Assembly (NCBI RefSeq): GCF_001038505.1
Contig: NZ_LDPY01000001.1
Coordinates: 2,666,001-2,730,000 of the forward strand
Direction of reading: 5' to 3'
DNA: 64,000 bases
Source of the DNA: Puniceibacterium sp. IMCC21224
GTDB lineage: Bacteria > Pseudomonadota > Alphaproteobacteria > Rhodobacterales > Rhodobacteraceae
The notes under the pieces are model-generated. The model did no database searches. It was not told the origin of the DNA and saw nothing but the letters and a program-made list of their open reading frames with translations. The position numbers were made by a program, and so were the translations under genes. Of the stretch, positions 37,212 to 45,617 are shown piece after piece (position 1 is the stretch's first letter; every line of letters starts with the position of its first letter).

Positions 37212-37894
37212 CAGGCGCTTTCGCGGGCCGAGATTTCCCCCCACGCGCGGTTGATATCGACCAGACGCCGTTCCGACATCCGGATCGCTTCGGGGGGAAC
37301 CCCCCGTGCCATCATTCTGTCCGGATGCGTCTCGCGCACCAATGAGCGCCAGGCGGATCGAATCTGTATCATTGGCGTGTCTGGTGTGACCCCCAGAACC
37401 GAATAGGGATCAGGCAGCGCATCGGGCACAAACCGACTGCGCAGGGCGCGAAACTGATGGTCTTGCAGGCCAAATATCTCGGCCACGCGCGCCAGAAACG
37501 CGTCCTCGGCCGGATGATACCTGCCGTTGGCAATGGCGATCTGAAACAGCCCCTCCATCAGGTCACAGAGCGTTCTGTTCTGCTTGCGGAACATCCCCTT
37601 GATCCGGGCGGCATATTCCTCGAATCCGGCGACATCCTGCCGGGCGAGGTTAAAAACACGTGCCGCGTCCGCTTCGTCCTCGGGACGGATCAGAAACACC
37701 TGGCGAAACGCCCTCACCTGTGACCGGGTGACACGTCCATCAGCTTTGGCCATCTTGGCAGACAAGGCGATCACCGCAATTGTGAAAGCGACGGACTGTT
37801 CTGGCGGCGTGCGCAGTTTCTCAAAAACAGCCGACAGCCCCTCGCCCTTGGCAAGGGCGGCAACGGCTTCGGTGATGCGGGTCCAGATCGACAT
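37211..37894 (-). CDS. TerB/DjlA-like co-chaperone with C-terminal J domain
   Basis: A 227-residue protein combining a TerB-like helical domain (about residues 25-150; AFTIAVIALSAKMAKADGRVT) and a C-terminal J domain (about 162-227). The essential HPD tripeptide is in RETHPDRMMA. J domains stimulate the ATPase of DnaK. Unlike E. coli DjlA it has no obvious N-terminal membrane helix, so it is probably cytosolic. It is coupled to the EEP-fold protein downstream. Confidence 0.88.
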   Translation of the reverse strand: MSIWTRITEAVAALAKGEGLSAVFEKLRTPPEQSVAFTIAVIALSAKMAKADGRVTRSQVRAFRQVFLIRPEDEADAARVFNLARQDVAGFEEYAARIKGMFRKQNRTLCDLMEGLFQIAIANGRYHPAEDAFLARVAEIFGLQDHQFRALRSRFVPDALPDPYSVLGVTPDTPMIQIRSAWRSLVRETHPDRMMARGVPPEAIRMSERRLVDINRAWGEISARESA

Positions 37895-37937
37895 TAGTGC
37901 AGGATATGAGAAAGCCGCAGGGATGTCAGTGCGACAA

Positions 37938-38417
37938 TCAAAGCATTTTCTGCATCAGCACAAGATCCATCCAACGGCCGAATTTATAGCCAACTTCGGG
38001 CAATACGGCGATTTCTCTAAACCCGATCGCAGCGTGAAACGCGACCGCAGCCAGGTTCTCGGCGCTGATCCCGGCCCAGAGCGAATGCACCCCCTGCGCC
38101 TGTGCGTGACCTTCGATCACCTGCATTAGTGCCCGTCCGACCCCATGCCCCCGCGCCGCAGGAGCAAGCATGACAGAATGCTCCATCGTGCGGGCATATC
38201 CTGGCCCGCCGCGAAACTGCGAATAGGTGGCAAAACCCAACATCGTATCGCCGTCCAACGCGACATGAAACGCGCCACCACGCGAGGTTATATCGGCGAT
38301 CAGCCCCGCCTCGGTCTTGTGCAGGGTGGTAAAGGTGAAAGCGGTGCGCGCGATGATGTCATTCCATAGCGTGGCGATGGCGGGTGCGTCGGCACTGATA
38401 GCGGGTCGCAGGATCAC
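37938..38417 (-). CDS. GNAT-family N-acetyltransferase (phosphinothricin acetyltransferase-like)
   Basis: A 159-residue GNAT acetyltransferase. The acetyl-CoA loop is ARGHGVGRALMQ (Q/R-x-x-G-x-G/A). The N-terminal MILRPAISADAPAIATLWND and the later LWAGISAENLAAVAFHAAIGF are typical of the PAT/MddA-like subgroup that acetylates phosphinothricin or methionine sulfoximine. The substrate here is unproven. It overlaps the upstream VOC gene by 4 bases. Confidence 0.9.
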   Translation of the reverse strand: MILRPAISADAPAIATLWNDIIARTAFTFTTLHKTEAGLIADITSRGGAFHVALDGDTMLGFATYSQFRGGPGYARTMEHSVMLAPAARGHGVGRALMQVIEGHAQAQGVHSLWAGISAENLAAVAFHAAIGFREIAVLPEVGYKFGRWMDLVLMQKML

Positions 38418-39028
38418 AGCACCACCGCTGCGCCATTTGCGCCCCGAAGATGTGCAGCCAATCCGGGCGTCGTGGTGGTCCGGAATTGTACCCGGGGCTC
38501 ATCGAGATGGGGAGTCAGCAGGGCGCGCAGTGCCTCAGCCTCGGGGTGGCAGATCTCAAGCTCCCCCAGCCGCCAGCCGGCTTCGGGCAAAGCGTAGCCA
38601 GGCGGCACCGGGCTTTGCCATTCAATCAGCGCCGGAAACAGGCCATCGAACGGCAGCAATCCATCGTCGGGCACCGACATCACCCAGTTCAGCGTACCGC
38701 GCGACAGCGCGACAGGACGGCCCGCCATCGGCAGCGCCGCCAACGCCGCTGCCATGTCCGGCACCCGGCAGATCCATTTATCAAGCCGCGCAACGCCCTT
38801 GAATGTATCCAGCCCAAACCAGCGCGCATAGGGTGGCGGCGGTGCGGCGGGGTCGTTGGCGATCACCTCAATATATTGGCCATCGCCCACCCCAATCAGC
38901 GCGTTGTGGGTGGCAAAATGTGGATGCTTGCCGCCCGGATGCAACGGCGCCCCCAATTTTCCCTCGACAAGAGCAGTCCCCTCTTCGAGGGTTTCCCCCA
39001 GCACCGCGATGTGATCCAGTTTTAGCAC
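38414..39028 (-). CDS. VOC-family (glyoxalase-like domain) protein
   Basis: A roughly 204-residue protein with a glyoxalase-like fold, beginning LKLDHIAVLGETLEEGTA. The repeated beta-alpha-beta pattern includes HPHFATHNALIGVGDGQYIEVIA and the second-half segment WQSPVPPGYALPEAGWRL. I chose GTG 39028 because a GGGCAGG site precedes it and family members begin there; a longer frame to 39073 exists. The family includes metal-dependent dioxygenases and isomerases, but no specific reaction can be inferred. It is coupled to the GNAT gene by a 4-base overlap. Confidence 0.85.
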   Translation of the reverse strand: MLKLDHIAVLGETLEEGTALVEGKLGAPLHPGGKHPHFATHNALIGVGDGQYIEVIANDPAAPPPPYARWFGLDTFKGVARLDKWICRVPDMAAALAALPMAGRPVALSRGTLNWVMSVPDDGLLPFDGLFPALIEWQSPVPPGYALPEAGWRLGELEICHPEAEALRALLTPHLDEPRVQFRTTTTPGLAAHLRGANGAAVVL

Positions 39029-39808
39029 GTGCCTGCCCTTTCCCTGCCGTGGAATCCCCGCGCAGTCCTGCACAGACGAAATACATTAGGTGCCCAAATT
39101 TTTTCTGCAAAGGGCAGAAATGCACCGACAACTGCCGAACAGCCCACGCGCTTTGCCGCGCCATCTAGAATTCGTATATTTTCAAGCATTCCCTGCAGCC
39201 ATACGCCCAGAATTGCGGCGTCAGCTGCGGCCAAAGCTGACATGACTGTTGATCGCGTAAGCATCGGCAAAGGTTGTCGCACTGATGTGTCGCCGGCTAA
39301 GTCGTCGGCCATCTGAAAAGATATGCGACCAGAACGGCAAACCGGATGAGCGGTATAAAATAACCGCTCAGACCGCGAGCTGGCATCGCGGGCTGCACAA
39401 CTATTGGGCATTACTCATTGACTTTTCGGTAACATTTCGGCCTGATAGGCGCAGAAAATCTGTCAGGTCGTCGGCTTGGGTCAGTCGGTGCGCGTCTATC
39501 GTCCGCAACACCACAGAGATCGCGCTGTGGATGGCAACCAGCCCCAGATATCGACAAACTGCGCCCTCACGAATACGATGTCCGGCAGATTTCGTTCTTG
39601 TAGTTGTCTGATGTGGTTTAAATTGGATGTGATTATCATGAGATTTTGCGATAGGGCTGGCGGCCCGAAACAAGCACCTTTGCCCGCATCGCGACATCGG
39701 CGAAAACAATCATCCAGCATCAACTTTTCTGATCGACGCCGCGCTCAGACAGGCAATCCCCCCGAATTTCCACCGCGTGTCACGCACAATCACAAAGCAG
39801 GATTTAAA
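39029..39808. other. Large gene-free region before the tail-collar protein cluster
   Basis: About 780 bases with no supported gene. Four frames of 95-129 codons exist here, but they overlap one another and lack ribosome sites and recognisable domains. The sequence is visibly less GC-rich than the flanks. Contents include an imperfect 8-base inverted repeat (CCTGATAG/CTGTCAGG, 39441-39467) and a TTTCTGC/GCAGAAA hairpin (39102-39120). It presumably holds the control region of the tail-collar cluster. Confidence 0.6.
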
Positions 39809-40429
39809 ATGGTTTGCAGGATATTGAAACAGACCGCAACAACGCTGGGCCTCTGCGTCACGATAGGTCTGGGGTTGGCCTCGGCAGCGACCGCCCAAGA
39901 CGAGTTCATTGGTGAGGTCAAGCTGTTCGGCATGAACTTCTGTCCCAGAGGTTGGGCCGCAGCCGAAGGCCAGATCCTTCCTATATCGCAGAACACCGCG
40001 TTGTTTTCATTGATCGGGACGATCTACGGCGGTGACGGCACATCCACCATGGCACTGCCCGACCTGCGCGGCCGCGCTGTGGTCAACAACGGCGCAGGTC
40101 CTGGACTGTTCCCGATGCAGATCGGACAGCGCGCTGGGATAGAGTTCAAGACGCTCAACACCAGCGAGATGCCCAGACACAACCACATGGTCAACGCCAC
40201 CAATGCCGATGGCACCAAAGGCGGGCCGGGGACTGACTATCTCGCCGTTGGGCGGGATGATGACACCGGTGAGGCAATTACCTTTTATTCCGAGGGACCA
40301 TTCAACCGCCAGATGGATAGCGGAATGATTGGAATGAGCGGGGGCGGCATGCCGGTTGATATGCGGCCACCCTATCTGGCAGCGAAATGGTGCATCGCAT
40401 TGCAGGGCGCCTATCCCCCGCGCAGCTAA
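39809..40429 (+). CDS. Secreted phage tail-collar-domain protein, first of three
   Basis: A 206-residue protein with a Sec signal peptide (cut near ATAQ, residue 30) and a phage tail-collar (Mdp/microcystin-dependent-protein-like) domain. Diagnostic strings are NFCPRGWAAAEGQILPIS, SLIGTIYGGDG, LPDLRGR and RHNHMVNATNADGTKG. Two cysteines, one in NFCPRGW and one in KWCIAL near the C-terminus, are conserved in all three tandem copies and may pair. ATG 39809 gives the signal peptide behind a GCAGGA site; the longer frame from 39476 is not credible. Mdp homologues in other bacteria are often tandem, but I do not know their function. Confidence 0.88.
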   Translation: MVCRILKQTATTLGLCVTIGLGLASAATAQDEFIGEVKLFGMNFCPRGWAAAEGQILPISQNTALFSLIGTIYGGDGTSTMALPDLRGRAVVNNGAGPGLFPMQIGQRAGIEFKTLNTSEMPRHNHMVNATNADGTKGGPGTDYLAVGRDDDTGEAITFYSEGPFNRQMDSGMIGMSGGGMPVDMRPPYLAAKWCIALQGAYPPRS

Positions 40430-40513
40430 TCGCCGGCGTGCTGGCCTGAATCGGGGACATTTTGCAGACAGGCCCCGACACCCAACCAATCGTTTACATC
40501 AAGGATGCCTCTG

Positions 40514-41140
40514 ATGACATTGTATTCGACGATCCACAAATCCGTGACCGCAGCCGTAGCAGCAACCACCATGCTGACCGCAGGACCCGGACCCGCCCTG
40601 GCTGGTAGCTACCCCTTTTTGGGAGAGATCGCGGTCTACGCGTTCAATTACTGCCCTCAAGGTTGGGCCAAGGCCGATGGACAGCTGCTGGCTGTTAGCA
40701 GCTATGACGCGCTTTTCAGCCTGTACGGCACGATCTATGGCGGTGACGGGCGCACCACATTCGGGTTGCCGGACCTGCGCGGACGTACGCCACTCAACAG
40801 AGGCCAGGGCCCAGGTTTGTCGGACTACCGTCAAGGTACAAGAGGCGGTACGGAAACAACAACGCTGACCATTCAAACGATGCCCGCACACAATCACATG
40901 GTCAACGCCACCAACGCCGATGGAACCAAGGGCGGGCCGGGCACTGATTATCTGGCCGTGGCACGCAAACCGGGGTCAAACGACCACATCAGCGTCTACA
41001 GCGAAGGCCCCCCCAACAAGCAGATGGACCCGGCAATGATCGAGTTCAGCGGCAGCGGATATTCGTTCGAATCGCGTGCGCCCTATCTGGCGATGACGAC
41101 CTGCATTTCGCTTTTCGGGATTTACCCCTCACGCAGTTGA
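40514..41140 (+). CDS. Secreted phage tail-collar-domain protein, second of three
   Basis: A 208-residue paralogue with a signal peptide (cut near PALAG, residue 31). It has the collar-domain strings NYCPQGWAKADGQLL, SLYGTIYGGDGRTTFGLPDL and HNHMVNATNADGTKGGPGTD, the last identical to the first copy. The C-terminus (PYLAMTTCISLFGIYPSRS) keeps the second cysteine. ATG 40514 has AAGGA nine bases upstream; ATG 40505 overlaps that site. It starts 84 bases after the first copy, so all three are probably one transcript. Confidence 0.88.
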   Translation: MTLYSTIHKSVTAAVAATTMLTAGPGPALAGSYPFLGEIAVYAFNYCPQGWAKADGQLLAVSSYDALFSLYGTIYGGDGRTTFGLPDLRGRTPLNRGQGPGLSDYRQGTRGGTETTTLTIQTMPAHNHMVNATNADGTKGGPGTDYLAVARKPGSNDHISVYSEGPPNKQMDPAMIEFSGSGYSFESRAPYLAMTTCISLFGIYPSRS

Positions 41141-41230
41141 CGCATGTGCCCGGCAGGCGCGCCTGCTTTACTCATTCTTCCGACAACACGTCGCCTATTC
41201 CACAACACTTGGATGACAGGACACGACACC

Positions 41231-41848
41231 ATGACATTCCTTACCAAAATTTTCCGATCCCCTTTGGCGGTCGCCACATTTACAGTGCTTGCCCTGGGCG
41301 GGACAGCGCAAGCCCAATCAAATCCCTACCTGGGCACAATCAGCACATTCGGACTCAATTTCTGCCCGCGAGGCTGGGCTGCTGCTGACGGTCAGTTGTT
41401 GCCGATCAATCAAAACCAGTCGCTGTATTCGCTGTTCGGCACGTATTATGGTGGCGACGGTCGCACCACATTTGGCCTGCCGGACCTGCGTGGCCGCAGA
41501 GCGATCAGCGTAGGACAGGGGCCGGGACTGAGTGCCTATGCCCAGGGGCAACGCGGCGGGATCGAAAATCTGACGCTGAACGACACCGAATTGCCGACCC
41601 ACAACCACATTGTCAACGCGACCAACGCCGATGGGACCAAGGGCGGGCCGGGAACGGATTTTCTGGCGGTCGCACGGTTTCCCAACGGCGATCCCATCAA
41701 CCTCTACAGCGAAGGTCCACCCAACCGGCAGATGGATCCGGGCATGATCAGCAGCACCGGCGGCGGCCGCAGCTTTAACATTGTCGATCCATATCAGGTT
41801 GTCGAATGGTGTGTGGCGACCGTCGGTATCTTTCCGCCGCGCAACTAA
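41231..41848 (+). CDS. Secreted phage tail-collar-domain protein, third of three
   Basis: A 205-residue paralogue with a signal peptide (cut near AQAQ, residue 27) and the same domain: NFCPRGWAAADGQLLPIN, SLFGTYYGGDGRTTFGLPDL and HNHIVNATNADGTKGGPGTD. The C-terminus is VEWCVATVGIFPPRN. ATG 41231 is chosen for the signal peptide. The gene ends 65 bases before the converging mutase gene, with a hairpin between. No other phage structural gene is next to this trio, so it is not simply prophage debris. Confidence 0.88.
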   Translation: MTFLTKIFRSPLAVATFTVLALGGTAQAQSNPYLGTISTFGLNFCPRGWAAADGQLLPINQNQSLYSLFGTYYGGDGRTTFGLPDLRGRRAISVGQGPGLSAYAQGQRGGIENLTLNDTELPTHNHIVNATNADGTKGGPGTDFLAVARFPNGDPINLYSEGPPNRQMDPGMISSTGGGRSFNIVDPYQVVEWCVATVGIFPPRN

Positions 41849-41853
41849 GAAGA

Positions 41854-41891
41854 GGCCTCCCGGCGCGCGTCGATCACCGCGGGGGGAGGCC
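41854..41891. terminator. Hairpin between the tail-collar cluster and the mutase gene
   Basis: GGCCTCCC and GGGAGGCC form an exact 8-bp stem in the 65-base gap between converging genes. No T run follows, so it is a likely but weak terminator. Confidence 0.5.
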
Positions 41892-41913
41892 ACAACCGTC
41901 AGAGTCCCAGTTG

Positions 41914-44046
41914 TCAGGCGGCGTGCGACGCGCGGATCAGTTTCAGGATGTCCTGCGCCGCATCGGGAATGTTGGTCCCCGGGCCAAAGATCGCCTTGAC
42001 GCCTGCGTCATAGAGAAACTGATAATCCTGCTGCGGGATCACGCCGCCGCAGATCACCAGAATATCCCCTGCCCCAGCGGCCTCCAACGCCTTGACCAGT
42101 TGCGGGGCCAGCGTCTTGTGACCTGCTGCCTGAGAGCTGATGCCGATCACATGCACATCGTTGTCGATGGCATCCTGCGCCGCCTCGGCCGGGGTTTGGA
42201 ACAGCGGGCCGACATCGACGTCAAAGCCGATATCAGCAAAGGCGGTGGCGATGACCTTGGCGCCCCGGTCGTGGCCGTCCTGCCCCATCTTGACCACCAG
42301 CATCCGCGGGCGACGGCCCTCATCCTCGGCGAACTGTTCAACCGATGCCTGGATCGCGGCAAATCCGGCATCACCTTCGTAGGCTGCGCCGTACACGCCC
42401 GCGAGCGTCTTGACTTCGGCGCGGTGACGTCCGAATTCCTTTTCCATAGCCATGCTGATCTCTCCGACTGTGGCGCGGGCGCGGGCGGCCTCAACAGCTG
42501 CCTCAAGCAGATTGCCGCCATCACGCGCGCGGCGGTTCAGTTCATCCAGTGCGGCCGAGCATGCGACTTCGTCGCGGCTGTTGCGAATTGTCGTCAGACG
42601 GGCAATCTGGCTTTCGCGCACCCGCACGTTGTCGATATCCAAAATGTCGATCGGATCTTCTTTGTCCTTGCGGTATTTGTTGACGCCAACGATAACCTCG
42701 ATCCCACGGTCGATATCAGCCTGACGCCTGGCTGCGGTCTCTTCGATCCGCAGCTTGGGCATACCAGTGGCGACGGCTTTGGTCATGCCGCCCATCTCGT
42801 CCACTTCTTCGATAATCTTCCACGCGGCCTCGGCCAGATCGGCGGTCAGCTTTTCCACATAGTAGGACCCGGCCAGCGGATCGACCACATTGGTCACCCC
42901 CGTCTCTTCCTGCAGGATCAACTGAGTGTTGCGGGCAATGCGGGCGCTGAATTCGGTGGGCAGGGCAATCGCCTCGTCCAGGGCGTTGGTGTGCAGCGAC
43001 TGGGTGCCGCCCAGAACCGCCGACATCGCCTCGTATGCGGTGCGGATGACGTTGTTGTAGGGATCCTGTTCGGCCAGCGTCACGCCGGATGTCTGGCAGT
43101 GGGTACGCAACATCTTGGAACGCGGATCCTGCGCGCCGATCTCGGTCATGATGCGGTGCCAGAGCATACGCGCCGCGCGCAGCTTGGCCGCCTCCATAAA
43201 GAAATTCTTGCCGATGGCGAAAAAGAACGACAGCCGTCCAGCGAATTTGTCCACGTCCATGCCGCGCGCCATGGCGGTTTTCACGTATTCCTTGCCGTCC
43301 GCCAATGTGAATGCCAACTCTTGCACCAGGTTCGCGCCGGCCTCTTGCATGTGATAGCCAGAGATCGAGATTGAGTTGAATTTCGGCATCTCGGCGCTGG
43401 TGTATTCGATGATGTCCGCAATGATCCGCATCGACGGTTCCGGCGGGTAGACATAGGTGTTGCGGACCATGAATTCCTTGAGGATGTCGTTCTGGATCGT
43501 GCCCGACAGCACCGCGCGCGCGTGCCCCTGCTCTTCTCCGGCGACGATAAAACTGGCCAGCACCGGGATCACCGCGCCGTTCATGGTCATTGACACGCTG
43601 ACCGTGTCCAACGGGATGCCGTCGAACAGGATCTTCATGTCTTCGACGGAATCGATGGCCACACCGGCCTTGCCTACGTCGCCTTCGACCCGTTCATGAT
43701 CGCTGTCATAGCCGCGATGCGTCGCCAGATCGAATGCAACCGAAACACCCTGCTGCCCCGCCGCCAGCGCCTTGCGATAAAAGTTGTTGGAGTCCTCGGC
43801 GGTGGAAAAGCCCGCATATTGGCGGATCGTCCACGGGCGGCCCGCATACATCGTCGCCTTGACGCCCCGCGTGAACGGTTCCTGCCCCGGCAAGGTGCCC
43901 AAATGCTTCAGCCCGGCGATATCCTCGGCGGTATAGACCGGCTGCACCGGAATCCCTTCGAGCGTGTTCCACGTCAGATCGTCGGGGCTGCGACCGCGCA
44001 ATTCCTTTTCGGCCAGAACGCGCCACGCTGTCTGTTTGTCGGTCAT
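41914..44046 (-). CDS. Methylmalonyl-CoA mutase
   Basis: A 710-residue adenosylcobalamin enzyme that isomerises (R)-methylmalonyl-CoA to succinyl-CoA, closing the propionyl-CoA pathway begun by the carboxylase genes nearby. The TIM-barrel substrate domain occupies about residues 1-560 ([23 protein letters not shown]). The cobalamin domain carries the base-off ligand motif GQDGHDRG, with His592. Barrel and B12 domain are on one chain, as in the catalytic subunit and the single-gene alphaproteobacterial form. The start has GAGGATAT upstream. No MeaB-type chaperone gene is in the window. Confidence 0.96.
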   Translation of the reverse strand: MTDKQTAWRVLAEKELRGRSPDDLTWNTLEGIPVQPVYTAEDIAGLKHLGTLPGQEPFTRGVKATMYAGRPWTIRQYAGFSTAEDSNNFYRKALAAGQQGVSVAFDLATHRGYDSDHERVEGDVGKAGVAIDSVEDMKILFDGIPLDTVSVSMTMNGAVIPVLASFIVAGEEQGHARAVLSGTIQNDILKEFMVRNTYVYPPEPSMRIIADIIEYTSAEMPKFNSISISGYHMQEAGANLVQELAFTLADGKEYVKTAMARGMDVDKFAGRLSFFFAIGKNFFMEAAKLRAARMLWHRIMTEIGAQDPRSKMLRTHCQTSGVTLAEQDPYNNVIRTAYEAMSAVLGGTQSLHTNALDEAIALPTEFSARIARNTQLILQEETGVTNVVDPLAGSYYVEKLTADLAEAAWKIIEEVDEMGGMTKAVATGMPKLRIEETAARRQADIDRGIEVIVGVNKYRKDKEDPIDILDIDNVRVRESQIARLTTIRNSRDEVACSAALDELNRRARDGGNLLEAAVEAARARATVGEISMAMEKEFGRHRAEVKTLAGVYGAAYEGDAGFAAIQASVEQFAEDEGRRPRMLVVKMGQDGHDRGAKVIATAFADIGFDVDVGPLFQTPAEAAQDAIDNDVHVIGISSQAAGHKTLAPQLVKALEAAGAGDILVICGGVIPQQDYQFLYDAGVKAIFGPGTNIPDAAQDILKLIRASHAA

Positions 44047-44250
44047 GGTCGGTATATCCTCTTGTCAGCGAACCCGGCGGCCAGTTTGGCCTGCGCCTGT
44101 CCGGTTCTTTGGTATGGCAGTGTCCCCGTCTGATGCGGGGACGATGTGGGCGGCTCTGAGACCTGTGCCTCAGGGCGCGCCGTAAAATAATCCGCGCCGG
44201 ACAGGCTGCGGAACTTCGCAAATTCGTCAGCAGCAACTATATAGACAGGT

Positions 44251-44724
44251 ATGAAAATGCGTTTTATCTCAGCGCTGTTTGCCGTTTGCGCCACGGCCAC
44301 ACCGGGTTTCACTGCGGGGGCGGAATCCGACGACCCCACCAAAGCCCTGTCCGAAGAAATGATTCTAGACGCCGCCGAACTGGAGCTGGCGCAGTTTTCC
44401 TGGATCAAACGGCCAATTCTGGTGTTTGCCGACAACGCCGCCGACCCGCGATATGTGCAGCAGATGCAGTTCATCACCGCGCGGCTGAACGCCCTGCGCG
44501 ACCGCGATGTGGTGGTGATCACTGACACCAATCCAAGCGCCGGTTCACCAATCCGACAGGCGATGCACGCGCGGGGGTTCATGCTGGTGCTGATCGGCAA
44601 GGACGGTACCATCATCGCCCGCAAACCTGCGCCCTGGGACGTGCGCGAAATCTCACGTTCGATCGACAAGATGCCGATGCGTTTGCAAGAGATCCGCGAC
44701 AGCCACGATGCTGGCCGCCCCTGA
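44251..44724 (+). CDS. DUF4174-domain secreted protein
   Basis: A 157-residue protein with a signal peptide (MKMRFISALFAVCATATPGFTAGA). A compact domain ends FMLVLIGKDGTIIARKPAPW followed by DVREISRSIDKMPMRLQEIR, which I recognise as DUF4174, a thioredoxin-like-fold family of unknown function. It is the only plus-strand gene between the mutase and carboxylase genes and is divergent from the mutase. A long minus-strand frame over it (44043-44825) has poor amino-acid composition and is rejected. Confidence 0.85.
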   Translation: MKMRFISALFAVCATATPGFTAGAESDDPTKALSEEMILDAAELELAQFSWIKRPILVFADNAADPRYVQQMQFITARLNALRDRDVVVITDTNPSAGSPIRQAMHARGFMLVLIGKDGTIIARKPAPWDVREISRSIDKMPMRLQEIRDSHDAGRP

Positions 44725-44770
44725 CTGGCGCAATTGCGCGACGCAGCGCGATACACTATATTGACACTAG

Positions 44771-44785
44771 GCCACGACACTGGCC
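44771..44785. repeat. Short palindromic element shared with 1710-1724
   Basis: GGCCA and TGGCC (44770-44785) flank CGACAC. The same 15 bases occur immediately after the bcp stop at 1710-1724. The repeat may be a small extragenic element or a chance match. Confidence 0.3.
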
Positions 44786-44805
44786 GCAACCGAAGGGAAC
44801 GAGAT

Positions 44806-44880
44806 ATGGAACGCGATCCTAACATTCCGCTTACTCCGATCCCGGCGACGGGTCGCTCGGGGCCCCGCCCGGGCTATTGA
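44806..44880 (+). CDS. Candidate 24-residue peptide
   Basis: ATG 44806 is preceded by a strong GAAGGGAACGAG ribosome site, and a TTGACA lies 45 bases upstream. The product begins MERDPNIPLTPIPATGRSG and is basic and proline-rich. Its end overlaps the 3' end of the converging hypothetical gene by about 50 bases. Translation is uncertain; I list it because the ribosome site is better than that of most chance frames. Confidence 0.3.
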   Translation: MERDPNIPLTPIPATGRSGPRPGY

Positions 44881-45610
44881 ACGCTTGGGTCAGCGCCTCG
44901 GCGGCGATGGCCCCACCGGTGCTGTAGGCGTTGATCAGCCGCAGCGTATATTCACCGAACTGGTAGGCGCGCTGGCGCATCCCGACATAGTCCAAATACA
45001 TCTGAATTCGGCGATCCTGCGTAATCGTGCGAAAGGTGTCGCCGCGCATATCCTCGGCCAAGGCCATGATCGACGTGATCAAACTGTAGTAGCTGACAAC
45101 TGCGTCGATGGTTTGGCGCGGCAGCACCTCGATCTCTTCCAGCAGTGCGGAAAACACCCGGTCATGCGATTCCCGCGGAATCAGCGGCACAAATTCGGCA
45201 TCCGCCTGCATCCGCGCCAAAAGTGCATCGGAATCGCCTTGCGCCTGTCCTTCGCCATAGAATGCCGACAACGTGTCCTGAATTTCAGCAAACAGCGCCT
45301 TGTGGTAGTCGCGCAACCGTTCGGCCCGCGTGCGGCGTTTGCCGAGTTCGGCAAAAATCGCCGTGGTCAGCCAGCCAGTTGCGATCACCAGCCCCGCAAT
45401 CAGCGCTTGCCACAACCGCGGATCGGCCCCCATCACGGCAAACAGCGATACCGTGGGCACCCCCAGTAGCAGCAGAACCGGTAGTGCGATCGTGACAAAA
45501 AACTGCAGGATTATGCCCTGCGCGACCCGCGCCTCTTCGCCCAGAAACAACGCACGGGCGCCGCGAAATACGCGGGCCAACAAGGTGTCGCGGGGATCGG
45601 TACGGGTCAT
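44831..45610 (-). CDS. Hypothetical membrane protein
   Basis: A 259-residue protein with a short cytoplasmic N-terminus and two membrane helices at about 31-52 and 66-88. A long soluble, mainly helical C-terminal domain begins with a basic patch (KRRTRAERLRDYHK) and includes RESHDRVFSALLEEIEVLPRQ and YLDYVGMRQRAYQFGEYTLRLI. I do not recognise a family with a known function. It lies eight bases after the carboxylase alpha-subunit gene, so it is likely co-transcribed with it. Confidence 0.8.
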   Translation of the reverse strand: MTRTDPRDTLLARVFRGARALFLGEEARVAQGIILQFFVTIALPVLLLLGVPTVSLFAVMGADPRLWQALIAGLVIATGWLTTAIFAELGKRRTRAERLRDYHKALFAEIQDTLSAFYGEGQAQGDSDALLARMQADAEFVPLIPRESHDRVFSALLEEIEVLPRQTIDAVVSYYSLITSIMALAEDMRGDTFRTITQDRRIQMYLDYVGMRQRAYQFGEYTLRLINAYSTGGAIAAEALTQAFNSPGGAPSDPSPGSE

Positions 45611-45617
45611 GGCAGAC

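Noticed and set aside
36378..37406. Plus-strand frame of 342 codons opposite the EEP-fold gene
   Set aside because: The catalytic motifs are all on the minus strand; the plus frame shows none.
39022..39411. Minus-strand frame of 129 codons in the empty region
   Set aside because: Part of it reads like a soluble protein (MADDLAGD...), but there is no ribosome site, it overlaps the VOC gene start, and no family is recognised.
39809..41848. Tail-collar genes as remnants of an inserted prophage
   Set aside because: No integrase, capsid, portal or tail-tube gene is adjacent, and all three have intact Sec signals and complete frames.
41806..43374. Plus-strand frame of 522 codons opposite the mutase gene
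   Set aside because: It mirrors the mutase codons; long antisense frames are common at this GC content and no domain is visible.
44043..44825. Minus-strand frame of 260 codons across the DUF4174 gene
   Set aside because: Ser/Arg/Ala-rich composition, no recognisable domain, and it lies antisense to a gene with a signal peptide and known family.
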